Below, in pieces: positions 24,651-35,183 of a DNA stretch of 64,000 nucleotides. Source of the DNA: Camellia lanceoleosa (lineage: Eukaryota; Streptophyta; Magnoliopsida; Ericales; Theaceae); the NCBI GenBank assembly GCA_025200525.1, contig CM045761.1, forward strand, positions 45,826,190 to 45,890,189, read 5' to 3'. The notes below the pieces were generated by a model. It had not been told where the DNA came from. It did no database searches and saw nothing but the letters and a program-made list of their open reading frames with translations. Each line of letters starts with the position of its first letter. Position 1 is the first letter of the stretch. The position numbers and the translations under genes are program-made.

Positions 24651-27600
24651 CTATAAAAAAACAAAAACAAAAATATATAATTGTCAATTGAAAAGAATGT
24701 GCAATTTAAAACATATATATAGAGTCATACTTATAATAAATTTGAGATATATAATGATTTTTCTATTTACATAACATTATTGAAAAACATAACTGTCCCA
24801 TAAAATTTGCATCCGTTGAGGTGTTTGTGGGCTTAGTTTGAGCTCAACTCAGTAGTATGAACTTTTGGGTTTTAGAGTTTGCTAAGTAAATTATTCATGC
24901 TAAATTAGGTTGGTCACGTATGAGGCCTCTTTTGTGGATTGGTTTTTTTAATGATTTTTTAAATTTTTTCACAAAGTGAGAAAGGTAAATATATATTTAG
25001 GAATAACTTTGTTTAGTTGTATCGAAAATCGTAAATTATTGAGATGTTGGATTTTTTACAGTGATTTTTTGACTTTTTAACTATTTTAATCAAAAAAATC
25101 AAGTTGCCACACGAAGCCCGAGTAATTCCTTAATTAGATCATATTTTTCTTAAAATAATCGATTATTATTAAAATCATAATTATTGTATCAACATTCAAT
25201 TAATTTTATTTTTTATATAAATTATCTATTTAATATGCTTTAAAAATAATTTAAACAATCAAAGTAGGACCATAGTAGCTCAGCCGGAGCTTTCAACTCT
25301 GGAGCCTTACACCTTACAAAATGTCATACCCCCTTGTTTTACAACCTGGGGTTGGTGGCACCGTGTTGTGAAGTTGTGAGGGCATATCCTAAATTTATTT
25401 TAATGATTTGAATTATTTATAATGTAGAGTTCATTATCTATAAAAAAATTTAAATTAATTAGACATTTGTGACTCACAATAAGAGCACATTCATGTTTAG
25501 AAAAGATAAACGGTTAGTAAGATTTTGATAAATTCTTATGATTATTATTTAGTGTAATCATGGAGTTATACTTGTCCAGTTAATTATATTTTTTACAAGA
25601 AAGATATACTTAACGAACCTTATAATATGAAAGGTTCGGATCATTAAAATATGGTTAGAACAAACCTCATGGGGTCAAGGACGAATTTAGAATTACTATG
25701 GGGTATGAAAGTATATTTGAGAGTGTAAATCCTTGTAATTTTAAATTTTTTAATATAATATATAATATTTTTCAAATTTTTTAGGGGAATTGCCCCCATC
25801 TGCCCCCCATTTGATCCATCCTTGCATGGGGTGTGACAATATGAGTGCTATCATAGCACCCACCCCGAAATCCCCCTTGTTAGTGGAGTGTATGTTATTG
25901 TAATGTTTTCAAAACCAGACTGGACCGGTTAGTTCAATCAGTTGATTCGTCGAGCAATTTAAATTTTGGCCTGGATAAACCCTTACACCCACTTCAAACT
26001 CAAAATCACCTTATTTTCAAGCAATTGGTAAAAATCCCGGTTTATTTTCAAGCAATTGGTAAAAATCACGGTTAAACCGGGTGTTGGTTTGAACTAGTAA
26101 CGGTTTGCATGAACTGGAGCGGGCTTGAAATAATTGAACCTGAAACCTACAGGTCCTTTGAAGCATCCCACCACTTGGACTAGACTCCTTGTTAAGAAAC
26201 ATTGCATGATATATTTCATTTATCAGCAATGCTACATCCCATTAAAAGTGATGCTCTAAAGCACCATTAATGAGTTGGCAAGGTGTAGTCAAACCCATTC
26301 AAAGGTGTAAATATAAGGTGTAAGGTGTAAGGTGTAACGTAAGTGCTCCCATTCATTTTCTTTTTGATTAACTGACGATTAAACTAGGGACCCTTAACTC
26401 GGTCACTTTTTGATTTGCTCAACGGTTCGGATTTCAAAACATTGTATAATTGACACATACATTAATTAAGGCTAGCATTCTCATTAATAAAAGTATCACA
26501 TTTTGTCATTTGAAAGTTACGTGTGGGTCACACAATAGAAATCAAACACATAATAAGACACAACTCTCTAAAGGGTGAGGCCCCATATGTGCACACATGC
26601 GAATCCCACCTCTTGTGAAAGGGTTGTATCTTATTTTATATTTGATTTCTGTGCACATAGACTTACTCGTGTATTAATGTAAATAAGTGTGTGATCATAT
26701 TTATTTAGGTTTATTACACTTTTTACCTCTAAACTATCGTCAAATTGTCTACTTAGTCCCTAAACTATTGATTAAATCTAGTAAGTCCCTAAAGTATATA
26801 AATCAAAGTCTATTTAGTTTATAAACTATCGATTAAATATATTAAGTCCCTAAAATATTTAAGTCAAACTTATTTAGTCCTTGAAAAGATTACAAAAATA
26901 AAACTTATATGCTTACAAGTATTATAAATTACTAAAAGATCATACCCAATTAAGATTTTATTATAGAAAAATCTTAAATTTTTATTTTGTTTTTAAAAAG
27001 TAATTTATTTATTTTTTGTGTTTAAATTAATATTAGAGTCTAGTTTATCAGTCTTGTTAATTAAATTATATGAATATTAGATATACTAAAAAAGAAGAAT
27101 TAAATAATCTAAATAATAACACTTCGCTACAAATAATAATAGAACAAAATAATTCATTAATTAAGAAATATAAAAATAAAAATAAAAATAAAAACTTAAT
27201 GAAAAACTTAAAAACAAAAAATTATAAATTATAAACAAAATATGACATATAATACTAGATATAGAGCAGGGGTGAGCATGGTCCGGATTAGATTGGATTG
27301 GAGTAAAATAAGGACCAATCCGTTATCTACGGATCTTGAAAAATTGGAACCAATCCAATCTGTTTAAATCGTGGAACCAATCTGAACCAATCCATTTAAA
27401 CACGGATTGGATCGGTTTAGGACCACGGATTTACATAATTAAATAAATATATATATATATAACATTTTAATTTCATAAAAATATAAATATAGCATCATAT
27501 TAGTTTCACAATAGCAAAATATTTTTTCGTAATAGCAACAAACTGTTCTAAAATTTAAACAATCATAAGAAAACTAGTTCCACCATAAGTATTTAGACCA

Positions 27601-28428
27601 TTACAAATTAACACTAAAAACTAGTAAACAAAAGTAATAAAAGAAGATACTATACAAGTTTAGGTTTGGATTTAAATTTTATATGAAATAAGAGAAGATA
27701 CTATGAAGGAGGGTGTATAAAAAAAATATAGACTATTTGTATACAGTCCAGATCGGTTCCAATCCAGAACCGTGAGGTTCAATCCAGAATCAATTCGTGA
27801 ACTACAGATTTTTAATTTTTCAATCTGGAACCGAACTACGGATTCAAAAAACCAATCCAAACCTACTGGATTGGACTAAACTGGATCGGATTACGAATTT
27901 TACGGATTCCTTGCTCAGCCCTAGATATATGCAAGTACATAACCATTGTAGAAGATAAGCAAAAAAAATACTATAGATAATTATCCTTAAACTTCTAAAT
28001 GAAATTCATCATAATAATTGACGCCCACTTTTCAAATACAATAAAAATTTAAGTGTTTTTTTGAAATAAAATTTTAATTAAATAGGGTCTTTTACTAATT
28101 TATAGTACTTATGAGTTTAAATTTTATTTTTGTAATTATTTCAGAGATTAAATAGGTTTAAATTAAACACTTTATTTCTTGGGTAAATAAATTAAATTAA
28201 TGAATTCAATCGATAGTTGAGTGACTAAATAAATTTTGATTTATATATTTTAGGAATTTAATAGACTCAATCAAGAATTCAGGAATTAAGTAGACAATTT
28301 GATAATAATTTAGAGATATAAAGTGTAATAAATCCTATTTATTCTACAAAATTACTAAAAAATTATTTACGCATAATACGACTTGATGTATATGCAAATA
28401 ATTTGGGTCCAACCTTTAATGCAGCTTA

Positions 28429-28461
<33 letters not shown>

Positions 28462-30402
28462 CAGTTCAATGAGACTCGAGTTGACATCATAGAATGATCT
28501 CCTCCTCCTATAATAGCCTTTTTTTTCAACTTTTAATCCATTTTTTTTGTCTCATAAAAAAGTTACCCAAAAAACCAAAAAAAAAAAAAAAAAAAAAAAA
28601 AACTTTTGATGATGATCTTTCTAAAACATCCCAATGTCAGTAATCATTAAAAAGACATGTTTCATAGTTCTAATCTCCCTACATAATAATGGATCACTTC
28701 ACATCTTCTTATTAAAGAAAGGACTAATTATTTGTAAGCCTCTGATGAGTTTACCACTATCTTGACCCTTACGCTATATTTGGATTATAGATCTGAGGAG
28801 AAATTTAAAAATGTTATATATAAAAAAAAAATTAGTGAAATATAAATATATTTTATTTATTTTTTTATTTTCTTTTTAAATTTGTACTCAAATTCATATT
28901 TCAAACACAATTTTAAAAACTACACTCCAAGGATTTGTTTTGCAATATACTACCAAAAAGTCTCACTCCATTATCGCTGTAACTCAACTATAGAGTATTC
29001 ATTTACTGATATCTATATCTATCTTTTTAGGGGCATTTACATACAAATCTCATTTTGTGAACTTATATTCCATTAAGTCATAGATAAAATTATTTACTCC
29101 TTCAAGTCTTATTAATTTTTAATAGACCAATTTACCCATCCAATCAATCTTCTCTCTCTCTCTTCCTGAGTTCGTTGTAGCCCTTCGCTCCGCAATACTG
29201 CCTCCTCCATCATTCCGAACCCCCACCACCACAGTCTCAACAGAACAACACACATTATTATCAGAAACACTCACAACAACTTTCTCATCAACGCTTTTAC
29301 CGCCATTATTGTTGTTTACCAAATTCAAAAGAGGTGGATTATCAAATTTTTCCACATTCAGAGCTTCATCAGACATGATATTAGGTTTATCTTCAGAGAC
29401 GAAGCTCTGAACCAGACCTTTGGGGCTTGAAACCATGAATCTTCAATCATCAAAAGTCCCTCGATTCTCTTCCATCTCTTGCATTTGAAGAATAACAAAC
29501 CTCACATGCACATAATTGATAACAAAATTACCAAATTCAGGGCATGGATTGGAGGATTTTTTTTTAGTTTCAGCTCCAACAATGGTGGAGCTGAAACAAT
29601 TTTTTTTTAATATCGACAATTCAAATTCAAAACTAGAAAAAATTCAAAAGTTTAAAAAAGAAAAATCCAAAGCTGCACACTATTATTAAGTCATTCAAAT
29701 TCAATATTTTTTTGAGTTTCATGTTCCAACAATGACGGACAAAGAGAGAGAGAGAGAGAGAGAGAGACAGTTTTTTAAAATTGAGAACCTTCTCAGTTTA
29801 TAATATTCTCAATTTTAATTATGAAAAAATTGAGAAATTTTTTAAAATTGATAATTATAAATTTCTTAGAATATTTGCAGAATTATCTTTCTTTTCAATC
29901 TCATATTTTTCTCAGAAGCCAAACAGAAATTTTTTAATTTTGATAATTATATACTAAAATCATTCTCTGTTTGAAAATTGAGAATATTTTCAGTTTTGAA
30001 ATTGAGAACATTCTCAGTTTTGAAATTAAAGGGCAAAACGTCTTTTTACCTATAAATGGGACTTATTGGTTCAAAAACTTTTTGACAGGACCTAAGCTAC
30101 CACTAAATATGCAAATAGGACTTTTTGGTAATTAACTCATCTTTTTATCTATACTATTATTAAAAGCCAACAGGAACTTTGGTGTCCTGAAGCCTCTCTT
30201 AGAAATTTTTTTTCCATTTTTCCTAAAATGGCCATAACTTCTTAAATAATTATATTATTTTTACACTAATATCAATTTGTAGTTAAGGGTAACATGATAA
30301 ATTTAAACCAACTAATTCCACCACCCCCACGTTTCCAAACTGCACAGCAGTTCTAAATCAGTTTCAACATCTTCGAATTCTATTTTGAAAGATTAAAACC
30401 TC

Positions 30403-30448
<46 letters not shown>

Positions 30449-33400
30449 AGATCTAGTGAAGCAGAGATTGGAGAATAAAAGGCTTCATCAACAATGGAGA
30501 TTTCATAAAATCATCAACATTCCTAAAGATCTCAGGTCTCATTTTCATATCACTCGCTTTCTTATATTTGTGCAAGTACTGGTCCGATAGTTCTCACAAA
30601 CTCATCTTCTTCAACTCTCGCCAAACCCCTCTCTCCTCTTCCAAAACCCCTTCCCCCATCTCTCTCTCCCCCAATTTGAACAAAACCTTCGATCTCAACT
30701 CCCTCATCAACAACACTACCCAAACCTAACCCCTCTCCGATCTAACCCTACCTTCAATTCCACTCACATCCCATCCAAAACCACTTTCTCCGCTGCCGCA
30801 CGAGAGGTTTGGGATTGTGGACGAGAATGGAACGATGGCGGATGATTTTGAGGTCGGAGACTTCGATCCGGATGTTGTGGATGATTGGGGCAATGATATC
30901 AAAGCGGAGGTGGTGGAAGATGGTGGTGGTGGGTCTAGGGTTGTTAAAAAGTTTGGGCTTTGTACGGAGAGTATGAGAGAGTATATACCATGTTTGGACA
31001 ATACCGAAGCGATTCGGCGTTTTAATTCGACGGAGAAAGGTGAGAGATTCGAGTGGCATTGTCCCGAAGAAGGTAAGGGCTTGAATTGCTTGGTTCCGGC
31101 ACCCAAGGGTTACAGAGCCCCAATCTCCTGGCCCAGAAGTTGTGATGAGGTATAATTGTTTTGATGTTTATTCAATTTGATACGATACTACTAAACAATT
31201 TGATATGCTATTTAGGTTGCTTTGTGAATGAAATGTAAAATAATTGTCAAATTCTTAAAATTTTGGTTAATTGTCTGGTTGGATACTGAATTAGTGATTA
31301 GAAACATTAAAAAGAATTGTATAGATTTTTTATATATATTATTTTTGTGAGTATATTTTTATTTTATTTGAGATAATGCAGAAGTATATGAGAATGTATG
31401 TATATATATACATTAAATTCAGAAAAAAAAATTATGCAATTGAATATATAAATTAAAAAAAAAAAAAACAAATTGAATGAGGATGTATTAAAATTTTATC
31501 AATTGAGTTTCCAAATGAGTTTGCACACGCATCGCGTGTGCCTGGCCGCTAGTCTATCTATAAGTGAAGGCTGGATTTAGTGTCCAAGTCTTCTCCTCAT
31601 GCCACGTGACATATTTTTTTTTGCAATCTTACCAAAAAAAAAAAAGTTATAGAAAAAGGTTTATAAGGTTTGAACTCAAGACCTTAAGTTTCATTAATAA
31701 ATCTTAGACTACTTGGACAACATACATATTACAATTATTTCCTTTATTATTAAATTTTATTCTTATTTATTTGAATTGTACACGTATCGCGTGTGTCACC
31801 TACTAGTACAATTATTAAGTGAAGACTAGATTTGGTGTGTAAGCCTTCTCCTTATGTCACGTGGTATATATTTTTTATCTTAAAAAAAAAAGTCACACAA
31901 AGAAGTCAATAAGATTTTAACCTAAGACCTTAAATTTCATTAAAAAATATCTTACTACTTAGGCCTCATTTGGGAAACTGACTATTTTAGTTGGCTTTTT
32001 AGTTTTTTAACTACTTTAATGTGGTTTAAAAAGTTGTGTTTGGAAAAATAATTGATTTTTTATTTTTTATTTTTTATAGTTGATTTGATAGTTGTAAGAG
32101 AAAAAATAAAATGATAATGGGTTAAATATGATATTTTATCTTATTGACTATTTTAACTTATTTTGTCTTTATTGATTATTTTAGCCCAAACAAGGCTTTA
32201 AACATACATATCACAATTAATTTATCTGTCAGCCGCTAGTTATTATTAATCAAGAGTAATGATTCATAATTCTAAATTTGGAGCTCTAATAATAGCTCTA
32301 ATGATGTGGCATGAAACAAAAAAAAAAAAAACAAAATAAAACAAAACAAAACACATATATCAAATCATTCATAAGTGAGGCCCACTACATAAATAGGTCA
32401 TTAAAGCTCTACTTTTGGTCCTTTTAAACATTTTTAATTAATCCAATAACTTTTTAACGATGCTAAGAAAGTAAAAATCTCACTGGTGAGCTCTTTTTAA
32501 AGTTGTACTTTTATCCTTTTAAACATTTTTTAAGAAAAGTCCTTTTTATTAATCAAACAACTTTTTGACTTATATGCTGAGAAAGTAACAATTTCACTGG
32601 TGAGCCTTAACCAAAGGGTCAAATATACTTTTTATATTGTTTTTTAATCATAAATTTAGATAATCAGCGATTTAAAAAGTGAAAAGGAGAGAAAAAATTG
32701 TAAAACAAACATGAATGATCATAAATCTAGATATTTAGATCATAAATTTATTATTTATTATTTTTTCTCTAAATTGATGATCCAAATGAAGTGTTAGTGA
32801 AAGTAAGGAATTTGAGTGTACCAGAGCGGTCGCCTTGATGATGTCCTGACTCTTGCGTCCAAACACCAGTCCATCACCATCTTCAGGGAAGCAAGACAAC
32901 AACAAATCCATGAAGTCTCTTTCATCTTTCTTCACCTTCCCTTCTCTCCTGCTCTGCACATGTTCTTTAAGCCACATACTCATGAAATAATCCATCTCTT
33001 TACCATTCTTCTTCATAGCCTTCACATTACCCTGCAAATCCAACCATTCAATCCCGGGAATCACATCCGAACACTCAAAAACACCACCCAAATACATGAA
33101 CTCTTCCATCGTTCTCGTGAACTGCCTTGCCTCCTTGTCTCTCTCGCTGTCACCGAAGCTGTATCTCTTTCCCACGATCGCCCTTAGCATCATGTTCATC
33201 GTCACTTGCCTAAACCATTCACTCACTTTCACCTTACACTCTGCTTTGGAAACATATCAGAGAAAAGAAAATAAATAACTACGTAAAATTAGAAAAAGAA
33301 AGAAAAGATTGAAGTTTCTCTCTTGTTACCAGATAATCTCTTATATATATATATATATATTTGGAATTCGGGAAAAATATATCTTGTTTGGTGAAAAACA

Positions 33401-34537
33401 AAGTTCGGTGATATATTGTCAAATTAATTATTTATATAAGAGAGCCTATGGTATGCAACCCTCAGGGATGCATATCATATGCACTTCATCAAAATTAACG
33501 TAATTTTATTACAAAATTTTGTAACATTAATCATAAAATATATAATTTTATTACAAATTAACATAATAAAATATTCAAAATTGTGTGATTCATATAACAT
33601 AAATATGTGACTTAGTTATAACATTTTTTATTAGATCAATTTGTGATAAGAATATGCGTTTTATAATTAATGTTACAAAATTTTATGATAAAATTATGTC
33701 AATTTATGATTAAGTGGATACACACCATAGAGTTTTCCAAATTATAAACAAACCAAATTATAATTTACCCCTTATTTTTTTAATCTAAAATTGCCGAATT
33801 TAAACGGGTTGTTTATGAAAGTACCATTTTTTTTTTTTTTTAGGTTCACCACCCGGTATCCGACCCTTAGGGCCGACTAATCCGGATTCGGGGAGTAGTT
33901 TTGGATGGTTAGACTCAAATCCCCTCCCAATTGGCGGTGCGGGGAATCGAACCGTAGTCCTTCCTACCAAGTCAAGCTCCAATCGCCACTTGACCACCAA
34001 CCAATTGGTGAAAGTACCATTTTTGATGGAGAGTGAATAGAGCTCTTTGATGGACAAGTCCATCTCCAGGGCTCGCACATGCTTAAACGACTCCAAATGG
34101 CGGTTAGAGAGGAGGTCATGGGTGGTAACTTTACGAAGCTGGCGCCAGTAGTCATCGGAAGGTCCGAGCGCGGAAAAGGCGCCATTGTAGCCCATGTATT
34201 TGAGAGCAGCGGTCTGGGGGCGAGACATGAAAGCTCTGTCGTTGACAGTGAAGCATTCGGTGACTGTTTCTTTGCTGCTCACCACGACTGCTTGGCGGAA
34301 CCCGAGTCGGGTTGTGAAGATGGGACCGTGTTGGTCGGCCATGGCCGCTAGGGTTCGGAAGAGTGGGATTTGGCCGCCGAGGAGGTGGAGGTGGCCGAGG
34401 ATCGGCCATGCACCCTTTGGTTGTGGGGCTTGGATAAAGTGTTTGTTTGTGGTGGTGTTTTTGGACATCCATATTTTGGAGAGGAGAAGTAGGGCTACAA
34501 GGGTTCCGGTTGCTTGAAGTAGAGGAAGCAAATCCAT
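24012..34537 (-). CDS. CYP82-like: Cytochrome P450, CYP82 family (three exons, 525 aa)
   Basis: A haem-thiolate monooxygenase of the plant A-type, expected to sit in the ER membrane and use electrons from NADPH-P450 reductase. The coding exons are 34537-34018, 33240-32822 and 24650-24012; joined they give 525 codons, normal for CYP82. Visible features are an N-terminal hydrophobic anchor (residues about 4-22), the proline-rich hinge PKGAWPILGHLHLLGG (about 40-55), the C-helix WRQLRK (131-136), the I-helix oxygen motif GGSDTTT (318-324), the K-helix KETLR (376-380), PERF (432-435) and the haem loop FGAGRRSCPG with Cys461. The overall pattern matches the CYP82 family. Members of that family oxidise flavones, alkaloids or terpenoids; the substrate here cannot be told. 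The phase-1 first intron is not the usual single phase-0 A-type intron and contains a SINE. The second intron is 8171 bp. Both splice pairs are GT-AG and keep the frame. Confidence 0.88.
25905..26110. repeat. Repeat with ACCGGTT arms
   Basis: TTTTCAAAACCAGACTGGAC on the left and GGTTTGAACTAGTAACGGTT on the right resemble widespread plant short repeats. A relative lies at about 59730-59830 (TTTTAAAAACCGGACTGGTG). Inside, AGCAATTGGTAAAAATC is repeated (about 26019 and 26051). The boundaries are not defined. Confidence 0.45.
26303..26345. repeat. GGTGTAA short tandem repeat
   Basis: AAGGTGTAAGGTGTAAGGTG is a direct tandem run. The same motif forms a larger array at 50100-50310. Confidence 0.7.
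26706..28337. mobile_element. Foldback element with arms of about 300 bp
   Basis: The left arm starts TAGGTTTATTACACTTTTTA and the right arm ends with the inverted equivalent AAGTGTAATAAATCCTA. Similarity between arms extends over about 300 bp (for example CAAATTGTCTACTTAGTCCC against the inverted AAGTAGACAATTTG). TTTATT flanks both sides (26700-26705 and 28338-28343). It carries no transposase and hosts a second element at about 27262-27925. The class is unresolved. Confidence 0.75.
27262..27925. mobile_element. Nested hAT-like MITE
   Basis: The left end GCAGGGGTGAGCATGG and the right end CCTTGCTCAGCCCT are inverted. AGATATA flanks both sides (about 27256 and 27923), roughly the 8-bp duplication of hAT elements. 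The interior repeats words such as CCAATCC and CGGATT in both orientations and has no coding capacity. Confidence 0.6.
29119..29436 (-). pseudogene. Possible gene fragment, unrecognised
   Basis: A 105-codon open frame starting MVSSPKGLVQSFVSEDKPN has higher GC content and more normal codon use than its surroundings. No domain is recognised. It lies inside P450 intron 2 in the same orientation as the gene and is bordered by AT-rich stretches. A captured 5' exon of another gene is possible, but chance cannot be excluded. Confidence 0.3.
29437..30147. other. Intron 2 spacer with GA repeat
   Basis: Contains (GA)n at 29741-29766 and repeated, partly inverted TTGAGAACATTCTCAGTTTT-type words at 29770-30025. 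No gene is visible. Confidence 0.5.
30148..31552 (+). mobile_element. Helitron 1 (1405 bp) with captured gene
   Basis: The 5' end is TCTATACTATTATTAAAAGC. The 3' end is CTAG preceded, after a 7-nt spacer, by a perfect 8-bp hairpin (GCACACGC at 31523-31530, loop ATC, GCGTGTGC at 31534-31541). The flanking bases are A (30147) and T (31553), the insertion site expected of Helitrons. It has no RepHel gene and is therefore non-autonomous. It carries a PMT exon fragment on the same strand and a (GA)n tract at 30405-30446. Confidence 0.85.
30457..31149 (+). pseudogene. Captured first exon of PMT-type (DUF248) methyltransferase
   Basis: The reading frame encodes the N-terminal region of a plant Golgi PMT-family putative methyltransferase. 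It shows a cytosolic stretch with GDFIKSSTFLKISGL, a membrane anchor (IFISLAFLYLCKYWSD, about 30541-30588), a stem region, and the family signature EYIPCLDN followed by GERFEWHCPE and LNCLVPAPKGYRAPI. It ends DE at GAG-GTATAA, a normal exon 1 donor position. The fragment is broken: TAA interrupts the frame at 30727-30729, an upstream TAG lies at 30454, no in-frame start Met was found, and all later methyltransferase motifs are missing. Within the family it looks closest to the PMT10/PMT11 type. It lies inside Helitron 1 and antisense to the P450. Confidence 0.85.
31553..31806 (+). mobile_element. Helitron 2 (short, non-autonomous)
   Basis: Begins TCTATCTATAAGTGAAGGC and ends CACCTACTAG followed by T, with a short hairpin (ACACG ... 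CGTGT, 31780-31794) upstream of CTAG that resembles the hairpin of Helitron 1. Helitron 1 ends exactly where this element starts, so it probably inserted at the A-T junction in front of it. Confidence 0.65.
31808..31960 (+). mobile_element. Degenerate third Helitron-like copy
   Basis: AAGTGAAGACTAGATTTGG, CTTCTCCTTATGTCACGTGG and AACCTAAGACCTTAAATTTC parallel Helitron 2 in order. The hairpin and CTAG end are absent. Confidence 0.55.
31961..32205. mobile_element. hAT-like MITE
   Basis: AGGCCTCATTTGGGAAACTG on the left and TAGCCCAAACAAGGCTTTA on the right are inverted ends of a non-coding AT-rich element. Similar ends recur at 35184-35632. Confidence 0.55.
32262..32420. mobile_element. MITE of the GAGCTCT/GTGATGT family
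   Basis: GGAGCTCTAATAATAGCTCT, GATGTGGCATG and AGGTCATTAAAGCTCT place it with 10024-10205, 36490-36660 and 45783-45950. Confidence 0.55.
32822..33240 (-). CDS. CYP82-like: P450 exon 2
   Basis: The acceptor CCAAAGCAG at 33241-33249 precedes AGTGTAAGG. With the last base of exon 1 the junction reads N-E-C-K-V-K-V-S-E-W-F, in frame. The exon carries VTMNMMLRAIVGKRYSFG, the typical F/G-region sequence of CYP82s, and ends DIIKATAL just before the donor CTG-GTACAC (32821-32820). This is the conserved phase-0 A-type intron position, directly before the I-helix. Confidence 0.88.
33241..34017 (-). other. P450 intron 1 (777 bp)
   Basis: On the minus strand it runs GTACTTTC ... CCAAAGCAG. Besides the SINE at 33832-34008 it holds AT-rich sequence with an (AT)n run at 33342-33360 and related TAATTTTATTACAAAATTTT words. 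It could instead be read as an insertion that broke one exon, but the splice solution restores the frame exactly and gives a full-length protein. Confidence 0.7.
33832..34008 (-). mobile_element. tRNA-derived SINE in P450 intron 1
   Basis: In minus-strand sense the element has an A box (TGGTCAAGTGG, at 33986-33996) and a B box (GGTTCGATTCC, at 33943-33953). These are the internal RNA polymerase III promoter of tRNA-derived SINEs. It ends in an A-rich tail, seen on the plus strand as the T run after 33827. A 16-bp target-site duplication, TGAAAGTACCATTTTT, lies at 33816-33831 and 34009-34024. The duplicated target overlaps the 3' end of P450 exon 1 and its donor. Same orientation as the P450. 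Confidence 0.88.
34018..34537 (-). CDS. CYP82-like: P450 exon 1
   Basis: Encodes residues 1-173 plus the first base of codon 174. The start is the ATG at 34537-34535, the only Met that precedes the membrane anchor (MDLLPLLQATGTLVALLLL). The exon ends KELYSLSIKN, then ATG-GTACTT gives the donor at 34017-34016. Reading past this donor enters the SINE and produces a spurious tail, so a splice here is preferred. GC content is clearly above the flanks. A diverged copy of the tandem block begins about 75 bp upstream of the ATG. Confidence 0.88.
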
Positions 34538-35014
34538 TTTCAGAGAGAATGGAATATGGAGAGGAAATTATGTAGAATGTTGATGAATGGAGGGTCGATG
34601 TATGTAATACTCAAAGTTACTATTTGATTAGTAAAATATGAAATTAGTGTTGAATTGATTATTTTAGTTGGATTAATGGGATGAATAATTTTTATTGCTA
34701 ACGTTTGTTCTGTAATAGATGAAAATATATAATTTGAATTACATATTCATTTCCCATTATTAGTTGTACAATGGAAAAAGTTATTTAGTTTTGTCAATTA
34801 GAATGTCTATTCAAATTTAAGCTTGATAACAATGATTGCAACTTAAATAATAGAATGTCAGTTTCATGTATTAATATTCTCAATCATATGTTATAATTTG
34901 TCCAAACAAGCAAACTCAAAGAGTGATGCTATGACAATCTCTTCTTATCCTAAAAAATATTGAGTGTATTGGTGACACTACACAAGATTAATAAAAAGTT
35001 ACAAAGGGGTTAAG

Positions 35015-35151
35015 GGATGGTTTGTCATCCCCTAAATAATTCATCTTTTTATCTTTTTATCTTTTTTTCATCATATCATCTCTCTACTTTTCTACACATC
35101 TTTTCGTAAAAAGATAAAAAGTACACTTATTTAGGTCATCCCAAACAACCC
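35015..35151. mobile_element. 137-bp MITE in copy D
   Basis: TTAAG is duplicated at 35010-35014 and 35152-35156. The element begins GGATGGTTTGTCATCCCC and ends GGTCATCCCAAACAACCC. Copies A to C read through this place without it (AAAGGGATTTAGTAGACAAG). Confidence 0.75.
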
Positions 35152-35183
35152 TTAAGTGGACAAGTATTGTCTCCCATTAACTT

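Larger units (their letters stand above)
24651..32821 (-). other. P450 intron 2 (8171 bp)
   Basis: On the minus strand it runs from GTACAC (32821) to TTATAG (24651). An intron at this place in CYP genes is usually a few hundred bases to about 1 kb. Here it is packed with repeats: half of a foldback MITE (25560-25700), an ACCGGTT-type repeat (25905-26110), a foldback element (26706-28337), two Helitrons (30148-31806) and MITEs (31961-32205, 32262-32420). About 24651-25560 and 28340-29040 show only AT-rich sequence, with a poly-A run at 28432-28460 and another near 28577-28602. Confidence 0.8.

Noticed and set aside
33943..33996. tRNA gene-like A and B boxes
   Set aside because: They are the internal promoter of a SINE with a poly-A tail and target-site duplication. 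No cloverleaf or CCA-compatible acceptor stem is present.
33800..34537. A 245-codon minus-strand frame that would end the P450 with a tail after SIKNGTF
   Set aside because: The tail is SINE sequence including its A-rich end. Splicing at 34018 to 33240 restores a full-length P450 and is preferred.
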